Source: Paenibacillus foliorum (GTDB taxonomy: Bacteria; Bacillota; Bacilli; Paenibacillales; NBRC-103111). Taken from it: a DNA stretch of 64,000 nt. Within the stretch, counting starts at the first letter, position 1, and the number at the start of each line of letters is the position of its first letter. Location: positions 1 through 64,000 of the forward strand of contig NZ_WHOD01000105.1 of assembly GCF_013141765.1 (NCBI RefSeq), read 5' to 3'. Positions 1-8,135 of the stretch are shown piece by piece. A program made the position numbers and the translations under genes. The notes under the pieces were generated by a model. That model searched no databases, was not told the origin of the DNA, and worked only from the letters and a program-made list of their open reading frames with translations.

Positions 1-4
1 GTTT

Positions 5-42
5 CTTATTGAACAAACGTTCTCCGTTAGCTTAGAAACTTT
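5..42 (-). repeat. Intergenic repeat, copy A (downstream of the SUFU gene)
   Basis: Read on the minus strand, the segment just after the SUFU stop codon contains TAAGCTAACGG followed by an AACGTT..GTTCAATAA stretch. The 11-base core CCGTTAGCTTA (plus strand, 24-34) recurs exactly at 852-862. I recall similar elements downstream of genes in many Bacillales genomes, but cannot check that here. Confidence 0.5.
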
Positions 43-45
43 TCA

Positions 46-705
46 TTATAAATATGATTTGGTTCTTTTCATATCCGTCATCAAATAAGGATTATCCATC
101 TTCATATTTTCAACGAGAGCACTTGCATGTGTTCGGTCCTCTTTCAACGCTTCCAATTCCCGATGGGTAATCCCTACCAATTGAATAAAGTCAACTCTAC
201 CATGTAGTGTGTTCATTCCTTCTACCTCAGTATCATTTACAATAAGTAAAGCTGTTATGGCAGACTCAATACCAATATGAATGGATTTTCCATTTCCCGC
301 TATAAATTGTAATGGTTCAAAAGCCCTTTGTTTAATGTAGGTATAGCGAGCAAGATTAGATAGCATATTAATTGACCACAGACAATCCTCAATAGATTCT
401 TCTTTTAATTTTATAGTCATTTCATATCCCCAACGACTCCATTCACCACCAAATGCTTCCTCATCGGTATAAAGTTCAGTCATTCCATAAGTCAGTAAAT
501 GCTTATACCCATTTGGAGATTGATAGATGCTATAACCATCCAAATATTCATTTCCACCAAACATGGAACGTTTATGTAAATCCGTTCCATAATGAACGGG
601 TTTCTGATTCGTATAGAGTTTATCGAATACTTCATCAATGTCTTCCCATCCTGGTGCCCAATCCTCCTGATCTGCTGCATGCTTTTTATATTCTTCTAAA
701 TTCAT
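46..705 (-). CDS. SUFU (suppressor of fused) domain protein
   Basis: The 219-residue protein carries the hallmark of bacterial suppressor-of-fused family proteins: the segment HGRVDFIQLVGIT at about residues 168-180, followed by a charged helix, and an N-terminal half with GYSIYQ (57-62) and LLTYGMTELY (70-79). There is no signal peptide or membrane segment, so it should be cytoplasmic. Bacterial SUFU proteins are mostly uncharacterised; some occur as immunity proteins in polymorphic toxin loci, but no toxin is visible here. The ATG at 705 has the purine-rich stretch AAGGGGG upstream. It stands alone, with copies of an intergenic repeat on both sides. The family call is solid; the role is unknown. 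Confidence 0.85.
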   Translation of the reverse strand: MNLEEYKKHAADQEDWAPGWEDIDEVFDKLYTNQKPVHYGTDLHKRSMFGGNEYLDGYSIYQSPNGYKHLLTYGMTELYTDEEAFGGEWSRWGYEMTIKLKEESIEDCLWSINMLSNLARYTYIKQRAFEPLQFIAGNGKSIHIGIESAITALLIVNDTEVEGMNTLHGRVDFIQLVGITHRELEALKEDRTHASALVENMKMDNPYLMTDMKRTKSYL

Positions 706-807
706 TATAAATTACCCCCTTTGTGTTGATCGATCGCATACCACTCCAGTTATTTTCTAAATAATCTTTGATGTTCCTCAATTATCCTGCCCTTTACTTC
801 AACAAAC

Positions 808-935
808 GAAAAAAAGGAGCTGCCTCGTAGGTACTCCTCCACTATCGTCACCCGTTAGCTTAATTCCGAGATCCCTATGGCAGACCGAGGGGGTATAGCC
901 CCAATGCTTTAATATGGTGTTATGTGATGTCACAG
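808..935 (-). repeat. Intergenic repeat, copy B, ending in an intrinsic terminator
   Basis: On the minus strand this segment runs from a GGTCTGCC-like start through AATTAAGCTAACGGG and ends in an AGGAG/CTCCT hairpin (815-838) followed by seven T. It shares its core with copy A at the left edge, and both lie just downstream of a minus-strand gene. The hairpin would terminate transcription from the truncated phosphatase gene at 961-1390. Its boundaries are estimates. Confidence 0.5.
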
Positions 936-960
936 TCCTCTTCGATAAACCTTATAAAAT

Positions 961-1390
961 CTAATCATTCCACATTCTTGTTACTTCTTCTAATTCTAAG
1001 TCCTCGAATTGCATTTTATAGATATCTGGTTTCTTTAATTGATTCAAAAACTCCAAGCCAAAAGCTGGATCAAAATGATTCATCATCAAAGTCATTACAA
1101 GACCATGAGTCCCGATTGCTATTTTCTTCCCTCTGTGCTCTTTTAATATGGGTTTTAGAACTGAGATTGCTCTTTTCTGACAATCAGCATTAGACTCTCC
1201 ACCCGGCAAGGTATAATTAGGGTCATTAAAACTCTCTCTGATACTAGACATTAACTCTAAATTTTCAATAATATTAGATGCAAAATGACGTTCTCTAAGA
1301 TCTTCAAATACTTTAATATCTAACTTTAAGTGCTCGGCCAATCCCTCAACACTAAGAATTGCTCGAGTATAAGGACGAGAATCGAGTAGA
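961..1390 (-). pseudogene. Truncated histidine phosphatase (phosphoglycerate mutase-like)
   Basis: The reading frame holds the C-terminal two thirds of a histidine phosphatase: SRPYTRAILSVEGLAEHL, then GGESNADCQKRA, then the second catalytic histidine in IGTHGLVMTL, and the end PDIYKMQF..TRMWND. Homology clearly begins upstream of the first usable start (TTG at 1341), at about 1390. The frame meets a stop shortly before that, and the N-terminal RHG motif that carries the phospho-accepting histidine was not found in it. The protein would therefore be inactive. A complete paralogue with matching C-terminal motifs lies at 39706-40251. Decay by 5' deletion or insertion is the simplest reading. 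Confidence 0.75.
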
Positions 1391-1734
1391 ATGAAAAAAG
1401 TAAATCCGTTCTTTCATGGTAGTTGAAAAAATGTAACCAATTCGCGCTGCTGAATGCAAGGAATGTAACAGATGCCAAAAGCCTGTGCCTGAATTTTCGG
1501 GAACTGTAAGTTTGTCGGTAAAAACCATTTACACAAAATAATTTACGCTCCCATGATAGGTGTTCTAGATAGCTCATCCAATACCTTCCAAGAATAAAAT
1601 GCAGCAACCCTTTCAGGGTTGCAAATTATGTAATAGTTTGGATGAAATATCCTCACCTATTCCTGCATTCCCTTTCAGTTGTTCCAAGCTTAGTAAGGCG
1701 ATTTTGTTGCAGCAGTTTAAAGTGGATCCCCCTT
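1391..1734. other. Gene-free stretch upstream of the truncated phosphatase
   Basis: No convincing gene is seen. A minus-strand open frame of about 90 codons (1326-1607) overlaps the phosphatase remnant in another frame and has no recognisable domain. A perfect 7-bp hairpin (GCAACCC at 1604-1610 with GGGTTGC at 1616-1622) lacks a T-run. The stretch may be the scar of whatever removed the phosphatase N-terminus. Confidence 0.4.
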
Positions 1735-1935
1735 TCAAATCAATCTCAAGCCTACTTTCATAAAAGCACAACTTTCTCTTAGGTATTTATTACCATCTTC
1801 AACAGTTACACAATATTGATCGAAGGAAATTATTCTTGTTACTTCAACAGTTTTACCCCAAATTCTTATTTCTACCAGGCAGTTTAATTGTAAACATTCA
1901 TTTAGGTGCTTATCTGTTAAGATTAATCTTTTCAT
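1735..1935 (-). CDS. Small hypothetical protein (66 aa)
   Basis: I do not recognise this protein. It begins MKRLILTDKHLNE and contains VEIRIWGKTVEVTRIISFD, giving a compact mixed beta-strand pattern with three cysteines and no membrane segment. The ATG at 1935 is chosen because AAGGGAGGA lies about six bases upstream; an earlier in-frame start would overlap that site. An imperfect inverted repeat (about 1962-2012, AAGCAC..GTGCTT outer arms) lies just upstream and could be a terminator or leader hairpin. The good ribosome binding site favours a real gene; the function is unknown. Confidence 0.5.
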   Translation of the reverse strand: MKRLILTDKHLNECLQLNCLVEIRIWGKTVEVTRIISFDQYCVTVEDGNKYLRESCAFMKVGLRLI

Positions 1936-1968
1936 ATGAAATCCTCCCTTAACATAATAAAAGCACAC

Positions 1969-2560
1969 GCAAATTAAAGGTATTTAAACCTGAAATTTAC
2001 GAGTGCTTCTCGTTTCAATATAAGTATTGTTAAGTTCCGTTGAACCTAAAGTTCGTTACTTGCTACATATTTTTCATAAAATATTTGATCTATATGTAAT
2101 AATTTATTATATTCGCTACTTCTTGTCTACCAAAAATTATTTATTAATATCTACCACCATAAGATGTATTACTCATACGTTATTGCTGACAGTGCCTAAA
2201 TCATTATGTTCCTCTGCTTCTATTAAGCCTTGTTTTTCTCCTGACATTAACATCTAGAAAAATGGCCGTTTAGGTAAAGCAGTTGTTATTCAAGCCCGGT
2301 CTTCCATTTCTACTGCTAATATTTCACACCGGTATGTATTAAGAATTTATCTCACGTGAACTTACTTCATTTAGAGAGGGGAAAGGTGGCAGAGAAAAGG
2401 GTAAATTACGGTCGCAACAACTTAATATCCTCACGGTACTGTATTCCAAAGTGATGAAATCCTGCGAATGAGTAAACCCGCCAATACCTACCCCACTATT
2501 TCAAATCCATCGATATGTTTTAGGCGCGGACTCGCAGTTTGATAGATCGCTCTTGAGAGT
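1969..2560. other. Long AT-rich intergenic region
   Basis: About 590 bases without a supportable gene. It starts with an imperfect inverted repeat (1962-2012). A plus-strand frame of 76 codons at 2027-2257 has no clear ribosome binding site, no domain, and a composition expected of random AT-rich DNA. No transposon terminal repeat could be recognised by eye. Confidence 0.4.
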
Positions 2561-4024
2561 TTACACAATATTCTTGACAGACTCTGACTTATTTAATTGT
2601 GTAATTTTTATCTGATGTCTAATCAATATATTTTTCACAGTTATCTCTGTAGTTCTTAGGATTCGAGCAGTTTCTTTATAACTTTTTACATTCGAATAAA
2701 CTTGAAATAAAAGGCTAATCCAAGCAAACGAATTTCTTTCGGGTATTTCTATTTTTTTATCTTGTATACGATTCCTTTTGTTTAATTTTTGAGCTAATTG
2801 AATTTTTTCTTTATATAACTTATATACTTCCTCTTCTTTCATTTCCCAAAGCCAACCTTTATCCTTAACATAAATTCCGTCCATGTTTTGTAAGGTTTCT
2901 CTATTGCATTTCTTAGTAAAGGTATATCCACAATTTTCACATTGAAATGTTCCATAAATTACATCTCTAAAACAATATCTTTGACATACTACTATAGATT
3001 TTTGTTTATATTTTGAACATAACTCATTAAGGCATTCCCAAGGACCCCGGCCAAAAGGGATAAAAGGTTCTGTGTCTGTCATTTTTTGATTTAGGAAATT
3101 ACTCACTGAACCTGAAAAATAAATCATGAGTAAAATATGAATCAATATATTATAATGATTACCTTGAAGATTTAAGTAGATTTGTGCAAATTTTCTATGA
3201 ATCTGATTAATTGTTATCCCTAAAACTTCTAGATTTTCAACTGAGAAAAAGCCCAAAAAATCTTGTTTTAAACTTTTATTTTTTTTCATCAATCCATTTG
3301 GTGAAATGTACCCTTTTTTTAATGCATAATCTAAATATCTTTGTCTAATCAATTCAATATATATTTTCTTTTCATTTTGGATAAAAAAACTTGTATCATC
3401 TGCCACTTGATGTATCAATTTCTCAAGGGCACCGGTGTATACAGTATGTTGTGCGAATGACGGTAGATAATGTTTATTACTACAATAGGGTATGCCTAAC
3501 AGCCTTCTATTATAATATACAAAAGGTTGTTGGCACTCAGGACACGATGATATTAGATATGTATGGTGATTAGGGCAAACCTGAACAAATTTATATTGAT
3601 GAATTCTATGTACGTAAGATTCGCCAAACTTCTGATAATCTTCTAAAAGACATAGGGGACAATATCGAACTTGATTTGAAATCATATGCCTGAGTTGATC
3701 GCTACCAACTACAATCCTTCCTTTTGTCATACCAATATCTTTAAGAATGTTGTGATATTCTTTATCTGTATAAAATGGTTTCATTAAGGGTAAATAAGAA
3801 TGTTCTTTGACTATACTATCTAAAGAATATGAGTGTTTGCCTGGTATATTATTTAATAAAATCAATAGGTTTTTAGGAAGAATAAATCTATTTCTTATCG
3901 TTTTAACCTGTAATAATTTATACATGATATCTATCATATAAGGGGTACCGGATAACTTGAAAAATCGATACACAATACTTCCAAAATCCTCATCAGGATA
4001 GGGGTTCGGGAAAAAATTAAGCAA
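2561..4024 (-). CDS. tnsD: Orphan TnsD/TniQ-family transposition target-selection protein
   Basis: In Tn7-like elements TnsD/TniQ binds the attachment site and recruits TnsC. The 487 residues match the usual TnsD size. The N-terminus FFPNPYPDEDFGSIVYRF is typical of TniQ. A first zinc-binding cluster follows (CPLC, CPNH, CPEC at about residues 123-165), then a second cysteine cluster (CLNELC..CQRY..CENC) and a C-terminal helix-turn-helix-like segment (YKETARILRTTEITVKNIL). The start is TTG at 4024 with GGAGG about ten bases upstream. The gene is much richer in A+T than its neighbours, which suggests horizontal transfer. No tnsA, tnsB or tnsC lies in the window, so it is either a remnant or works with distant partners. 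Confidence 0.85.
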   Translation of the reverse strand: MLNFFPNPYPDEDFGSIVYRFFKLSGTPYMIDIMYKLLQVKTIRNRFILPKNLLILLNNIPGKHSYSLDSIVKEHSYLPLMKPFYTDKEYHNILKDIGMTKGRIVVGSDQLRHMISNQVRYCPLCLLEDYQKFGESYVHRIHQYKFVQVCPNHHTYLISSCPECQQPFVYYNRRLLGIPYCSNKHYLPSFAQHTVYTGALEKLIHQVADDTSFFIQNEKKIYIELIRQRYLDYALKKGYISPNGLMKKNKSLKQDFLGFFSVENLEVLGITINQIHRKFAQIYLNLQGNHYNILIHILLMIYFSGSVSNFLNQKMTDTEPFIPFGRGPWECLNELCSKYKQKSIVVCQRYCFRDVIYGTFQCENCGYTFTKKCNRETLQNMDGIYVKDKGWLWEMKEEEVYKLYKEKIQLAQKLNKRNRIQDKKIEIPERNSFAWISLLFQVYSNVKSYKETARILRTTEITVKNILIRHQIKITQLNKSESVKNIV

Positions 4025-4800
4025 CGGTCATCTACCTCCATACTAAATTAGTACTCTTCACAACGTTACCCATAAAATTAGGAAAATGCATTTTTATTTG
4101 TGATTTTCATAAATGAGTTACTTGGAAATCAATTTAACTTCCTAAACGCTCTATCATTATTGATTATGAATCTATAAAACTAGTAATTTCCGATTTCAAG
4201 AAAATTATACTCTGGATTTTTGGTCAATTTAAGCAAGTAGTATCATATTTTTGTTTCATAATATTTACGAAGATTTTAGCCACATTCACACATTATTTTG
4301 CATTTTCTAAACTCCTATGAAAGAATGACTGCCGCAAAAGGGACATGAATGAGTAGACCACACCGGGGGATTTAGTATCCAAAGTGCTAGTATGCTTTCC
4401 GATTCTCACAAAATCTTTCTTCCAAACAAGCAGTAATGCAACTTAGCGCATATTGACCCGGCTTCTATTATTAGCCTGGGTATCGCTATTATGAATTATT
4501 TCTCAATTATTTCTCTGATCGTTGCTTGGATGTTACAAACCGTAGCAGCTAGGTGGTGAAACCGGGAGAACGTGCTTTAAACTAGTTTGCCCCGATATGG
4601 AGCATGGAATAAATGTAGAGCCATTCTATGGGACAATATCACTCGATACGTTCATGTTCAGGGAATCGGTTTTCTTTACTGTTTTCTTTGTCTTTACTAA
4701 TTGTAAATCATTAATTTAAGGTAAGTTTTAAGCTCCATGCTTTTTAACTCCCGCAGCAGCGTGAGATATTTGCAATGTACAGAGCAATAACCATAACAAC
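4025..4800. other. Gene-free region between tnsD and the Tad operon
   Basis: About 775 bases with no open frame I can support on either strand. Composition changes near 4320 from strongly AT-rich (like tnsD) to more balanced. The 4330-4700 part could be degraded coding sequence, but no family could be recognised. It may contain a boundary of the tnsD island. Confidence 0.35.
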
Positions 4801-4833
4801 AAAAGAAGCGCCTACTTTTGAAGTGCTTCTTTT
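4801..4833 (-). terminator. Intrinsic terminator after the Tad operon
   Basis: AAAAGAAGC at 4801-4809 pairs with GCTTCTTTT at 4825-4833, giving a 9-bp stem with a T-rich end on both strands. It lies about 110 bases past the flp stop codon in the direction of transcription. Confidence 0.6.
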
Positions 4834-4870
4834 GAATATTCTCTACAATTTTCTTCTGTTTACATTTGTA

Positions 4871-4950
4871 AAACTCACTAACGAATTATATTTTCCACTA
4901 ACACACTTTATTTTCCACTAACAATCTTTATTTTCCCTCATCAGTTAATT
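4871..4950. repeat. Phased 20-bp tandem repeat, four units
   Basis: Two near-identical 20-base units (4891-4910 and 4911-4930, both starting TTTTCCACTAAC and ending CTTTA) are flanked in register by two degenerate units (4871-4890 with ACTCACTAAC, 4931-4950 starting TTTTCC). The last unit overlaps the 3' end of flp. An arrayed direct repeat about 20 bp long resembles the TnsB-binding arrays at Tn7-like ends, but the match is only in form. Confidence 0.6.
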
Positions 4951-5114
4951 TCGGTATTTGCAGATCTAAATAATTCACCCACCCATTTCATAATCCACTT
5001 TCTAAAGGCAATCGCAATAATAACCAGTACCGCCACGATCATTAATATTTCAAGGGTACCTAACCCATCCTCATCCTCCCAGAAGCCGCTAACTGCCTCA
5101 CTCTTCCATTTCAT
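4941..5114 (-). CDS. flp: Flp-family type IVb pilin (Flp1-like), 57 aa
   Basis: Translation gives a 57-residue protein beginning MKWKSEAVSGFWEDEDGLG and continuing TLEILMIVAVLVIIAIAFRKW. This is the class III prepilin layout: a short charged leader, a glycine cleavage site with glutamate nearby (GLGTLE), then one hydrophobic helix of about 16 residues. Such subunits are cut by a TadV/CpaA prepilin peptidase and polymerised by the Tad machinery. The ATG at 5114 has a GAGGGG-type site upstream. It is the last gene of the tad operon, 32 bases after tadC. No prepilin peptidase is in the window. The C-terminus lies inside the 20-bp tandem repeat, so its tail may have been altered. Confidence 0.8.
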   Translation of the reverse strand: MKWKSEAVSGFWEDEDGLGTLEILMIVAVLVIIAIAFRKWIMKWVGELFRSANTEIN

Positions 5115-5145
5115 GACCCTTTCCCCTCTCTATGCTTAGTTACAG

Positions 5146-6012
5146 CTATCCCATGATCAAAACTGCTGGTGCGGCTACTACAACCATTACTACCATGAAA
5201 ATAACTACCATCGGAAAAACCATTTTGGATGACGCTTCCTCTCCTAACGTCTTAGCTAATGACTTTCGTTTCTCCCAAAGACTGAACGACAGCTCCTTTA
5301 ATGACATAACCAGTTCATCGCCGCCCCTTTTGTAGTTGAGCAGCAGCGTGGTCGTGAATAATGACACCTCCTGTAAACCGCAGCGCTTGTTGAAATCCTC
5401 CATGGATTTAGTAAATGATACATTCATTTGTATTTCTTGAGCAGCTTTTGCCAGTTCTGCAAGAAGTGGGCTATCATGATAATTGGATCTACGTTCCACA
5501 CATCTCATCAATGCTTTTTGTACCGTTTCTCCTGCATTTACAAGCAAAACAATTTGATTAACCATTTCTGGGAGCTCCAGCAGCATCTGCCTCTTTTTCT
5601 TTTGCAGCCTAACCGCCAGTTCTTTATAGAAAATAAACGGGAGCAGAGCAATCAAACAACAGCCGTAAAGCAGCATTTCCGCTCCGCTTTCAGAAACCCA
5701 GGATAATAAGGTGCTTCCAACGCCTACGACAATCACCACTGTAAGTACATTAGCTGCAAAACACTTGGTGCGAATAACAGCGGTTTTACTTCCGTGCAGC
5801 CCAGCCATTAATTGATGGACTCGGGACAAAGGCTCTGATAGGTGATCCGCTAACCGTAGTCGGTCCATCAGCAATAACGACAACGGCGCTATAAAAGGGA
5901 TTTTTAAATAGCCATGTTGTTCCTTCAAAAAAACTTTATAACGGGGGGTCGCTATTAGTAGCAGCCATCCTCCAATTACAAGTTGTACGCAAAACAGAAC
6001 AAGCATCGTCAA
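5146..6012 (-). CDS. tadC: TadC-like type II secretion F-domain membrane protein
   Basis: This 288-residue protein is a polytopic inner-membrane platform protein of the T2SSF family. It has an N-terminal hydrophobic segment, a pair of helices around residues 85-125, a cytoplasmic helical bundle with the F-domain pattern (ELPEMVNQIVLLVNAGETVQKAL, then YKRGGDELVMSLKELS), and a C-terminal hydrophobic helix rich in V and M. TadC pairs with TadB to form the platform that TadA drives. The TTG at 6012 is preceded by AAGGTGTGAT at suitable distance; tadB ends only seven bases upstream, so translation is probably coupled. Confidence 0.85.
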   Translation of the reverse strand: MTMLVLFCVQLVIGGWLLLIATPRYKVFLKEQHGYLKIPFIAPLSLLLMDRLRLADHLSEPLSRVHQLMAGLHGSKTAVIRTKCFAANVLTVVIVVGVGSTLLSWVSESGAEMLLYGCCLIALLPFIFYKELAVRLQKKKRQMLLELPEMVNQIVLLVNAGETVQKALMRCVERRSNYHDSPLLAELAKAAQEIQMNVSFTKSMEDFNKRCGLQEVSLFTTTLLLNYKRGGDELVMSLKELSFSLWEKRKSLAKTLGEEASSKMVFPMVVIFMVVMVVVAAPAVLIMG

Positions 6013-6019
6013 CCGACTA

Positions 6020-6850
6020 TCACACCTTAATGTTCATAATCATTTTTGTAACTGCAAAGCAACCAATCAGAATTAGTAAGGATACGGTCATAATTAAATA
6101 GCCCGCCCCTTGGTACATGGGCTCCATATAATCTGGTGAACTGAAGCTTAAAACGCCTATCACGATAAGCGGCGCGAAGGCAAGAACCTTAGATTCAAAC
6201 CGCTTCTGTGACATCATAACTTGAATATCCTGCTGTATATCGAGCTTCTCTTGGATGATAGAGGCGGTCCGCCGGATCACGTGAACCAAATTCCCTCCAG
6301 TTCGTTTACAGGTCATAAAGACCTCTGTAAATTGTTGAATATCCTCCAAATTCGAACGATCGCTCAAATCCTTTAAAGTATTCTCGATTGTTTCTCCATT
6401 CAAGATTCGACGGTTTATCGTTTCCAGCTCCTTGACTATCAGTGTTCGAGGGTCAGGATACAGTAACCGCAGGTCTAACAGAGCTTCTTGGAATGCAGTT
6501 TCTACTGATTTGCCAGCACCCAACGAAGAAGAAATAGAGGCAAGAGCTTGCTTGAACTGCAGCTGCAGTTGATTTTTACGCTTACGTATTAATTCCTTCC
6601 GTCTAATAACTGGGTAATATAATCCAACCAATGAAAGCAGTAAAGCTCCAATGATATGCTTGTAAAAAACATAGCCAACAATTCCCAAGCAGCTGCCGGC
6701 AGCGATTACCGAAATGAGAATTTGTCCAGAAGTCATGACATACTCGTTATAATGGATCAAATTCCCATTTATATGTTCCACACGAGGCCGCTGGTTTCTC
6801 TTCAGCTGTGAAACGCCGATCCAACTAACGGCCCCAACTATGATGATCAA
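6020..6850 (-). CDS. tadB: TadB-like type II secretion F-domain membrane protein
   Basis: This is the second T2SSF platform protein, with hydrophobic segments near residues 1-12, 45-80 and 225-275 around a helical domain (FKQALASISSSLGAGKSVETAFQEAL, then FMTCKRTGGNLVHVIRRTA). The first plain start is TTG at 6850, giving 276 residues. However, the hydrophobic N-terminus continues upstream in frame (LTIVVLIII), and the strong GGGGAGGGGGAG site is about 15-20 bases from this TTG. A rarer start (CTG or ATT, about 6859-6865) is possible. It lies between tadA and tadC in one operon. Confidence 0.85.
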   Translation of the reverse strand: MIIIVGAVSWIGVSQLKRNQRPRVEHINGNLIHYNEYVMTSGQILISVIAAGSCLGIVGYVFYKHIIGALLLSLVGLYYPVIRRKELIRKRKNQLQLQFKQALASISSSLGAGKSVETAFQEALLDLRLLYPDPRTLIVKELETINRRILNGETIENTLKDLSDRSNLEDIQQFTEVFMTCKRTGGNLVHVIRRTASIIQEKLDIQQDIQVMMSQKRFESKVLAFAPLIVIGVLSFSSPDYMEPMYQGAGYLIMTVSLLILIGCFAVTKMIMNIKV

Positions 6851-6911
6851 AACGACAATAGTCAGCCTTCTCCCCCTCCCCTGGCAAAGCGAATCCTAAT
6901 GATAGTAAGGA

Positions 6912-8135
6912 TTACAACATCATCCCTGCCATCGACAGTTTATCTGCTGATAGAAGCTTGCACCCCGTTGCCTGAAGCTCCCCTATGACTCTGCCATCCT
7001 TGTCCTCTCCTTTTTCAACAAATTGAAATAACGGATTCAGTTGTACTTCGCCTCCCTTCAAGCCTATAATTTCGCTAATTTCAGTAACCCTGCGTGACCT
7101 ATCCCTTAGCCTATGCATATGAATCATCACATCAATCGCGGAGCATATTTGCTTGCGAATAACTTCTACAGGAAGAGAAGCGCCACTCAACACCATCGTT
7201 TCGAGTCTGCTGAGCATATCTTCAGTTGAGTTCGCATGACCGGTGGAGAGGCTGCCATCATGGCCAGTGTTCATGGCTTGCAGCATATCTAAGGCCTCAG
7301 AGCCCCTCACCTCTCCGACAATAATCCGGTTAGGTCTCATGCGAAGGGAAGATCTAATCAAATCACGAATCGTAATCTCCCCTTTCCCCTCTGTATTCGC
7401 ATTCCGTGTCTCCAAGCGTACCAAGTTCGGAACCGTACGAATTTGCAGCTCAGCCGAATCCTCTATCGTAATAATACGTTCATCATCTGGGATGTATTGT
7501 GATAACGCATTTAGGAATGTTGTTTTCCCTGAACCCGTGCCTCCCCCAATAAAAAGGTTGTATTTTGCCTTAACCAGCCTAGTCAAGAACAAAGCGGCTT
7601 CATCGGTTAGTGCGCCCTTTTCGACTAAGTCGTTCAAAGTAAGCGGAGATTCTGGAAATTTGCGTATTGTCATTGACGGCCCCTCTATAGCCACCGGTGA
7701 AAGCACGACATTTACACGAGAGCCATCCAAAAGTCGAGCATCAACTATTGGGTTGGACTCATTAACAGCACGGTTCACTCGGGCAACTATAGCCTGGATT
7801 ACATCCTCAAGCTTCTCTTTGCTTTCAAACCTTACCTCCGTTAATTGCACGCGGCCGTTCTGCTCGATAAAAATTTGATCATGACGATTAATCATAATTT
7901 CCGTTATCGCGGCATTATCGACTAGCGGCTGTAGAACATCCAGTCCTCGGAACGAATTAAAGAGTCGCATAACTAACTGATAGTTTTGTCCAGCTGTCAA
8001 ATATCCATCGAACGAATAGCTGAACACCTCCTGCTCGATCATCTCCATAAGCTGCTCGTTGGTTACGGAAAAGGATAAATCCAATTTTTCTTTAATAGTA
8101 TGTTTCAATGATGTAACGGTTTCATCCATCCACAT
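6912..8135 (-). CDS. tadA: TadA/CpaF-type secretion ATPase
   Basis: This 407-residue hexameric ATPase of the VirB11/CpaF family would power Flp pilus assembly. It shows a Walker A GGGTGSGKTT (about 197-206), an Asp box IITIEDSAEL (221-230), the Walker B-like RIIVGEVRG (270-278) and a His box GHDGSLSTGHAN (291-302). The N-terminal domain (residues 1-170) matches the CpaF layout, including MTIRKF before the ATPase core. ATG at 8135 follows GGGAGG with an 8-base gap, and the gene overlaps the 3' end of tadZ by 14 bases. All catalytic motifs are present. Confidence 0.95.
   Translation of the reverse strand: MWMDETVTSLKHTIKEKLDLSFSVTNEQLMEMIEQEVFSYSFDGYLTAGQNYQLVMRLFNSFRGLDVLQPLVDNAAITEIMINRHDQIFIEQNGRVQLTEVRFESKEKLEDVIQAIVARVNRAVNESNPIVDARLLDGSRVNVVLSPVAIEGPSMTIRKFPESPLTLNDLVEKGALTDEAALFLTRLVKAKYNLFIGGGTGSGKTTFLNALSQYIPDDERIITIEDSAELQIRTVPNLVRLETRNANTEGKGEITIRDLIRSSLRMRPNRIIVGEVRGSEALDMLQAMNTGHDGSLSTGHANSTEDMLSRLETMVLSGASLPVEVIRKQICSAIDVMIHMHRLRDRSRRVTEISEIIGLKGGEVQLNPLFQFVEKGEDKDGRVIGELQATGCKLLSADKLSMAGMML

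Noticed and set aside
1326..1607. 93-codon minus-strand frame upstream of the truncated phosphatase
   Set aside because: It overlaps the phosphatase homology in the wrong frame and has no recognisable motif or ribosome binding site.
1604..1622. Terminator at the GCAACCC/GGGTTGC hairpin
   Set aside because: No T-run follows on either strand.
2027..2257. 76-codon plus-strand frame
   Set aside because: Composition is that of random AT-rich DNA and no ribosome binding site is visible.
4330..4700. Degenerate transposase in the gap after tnsD
   Set aside because: Partial frames were read by eye on both strands, but no transposase motif could be named.
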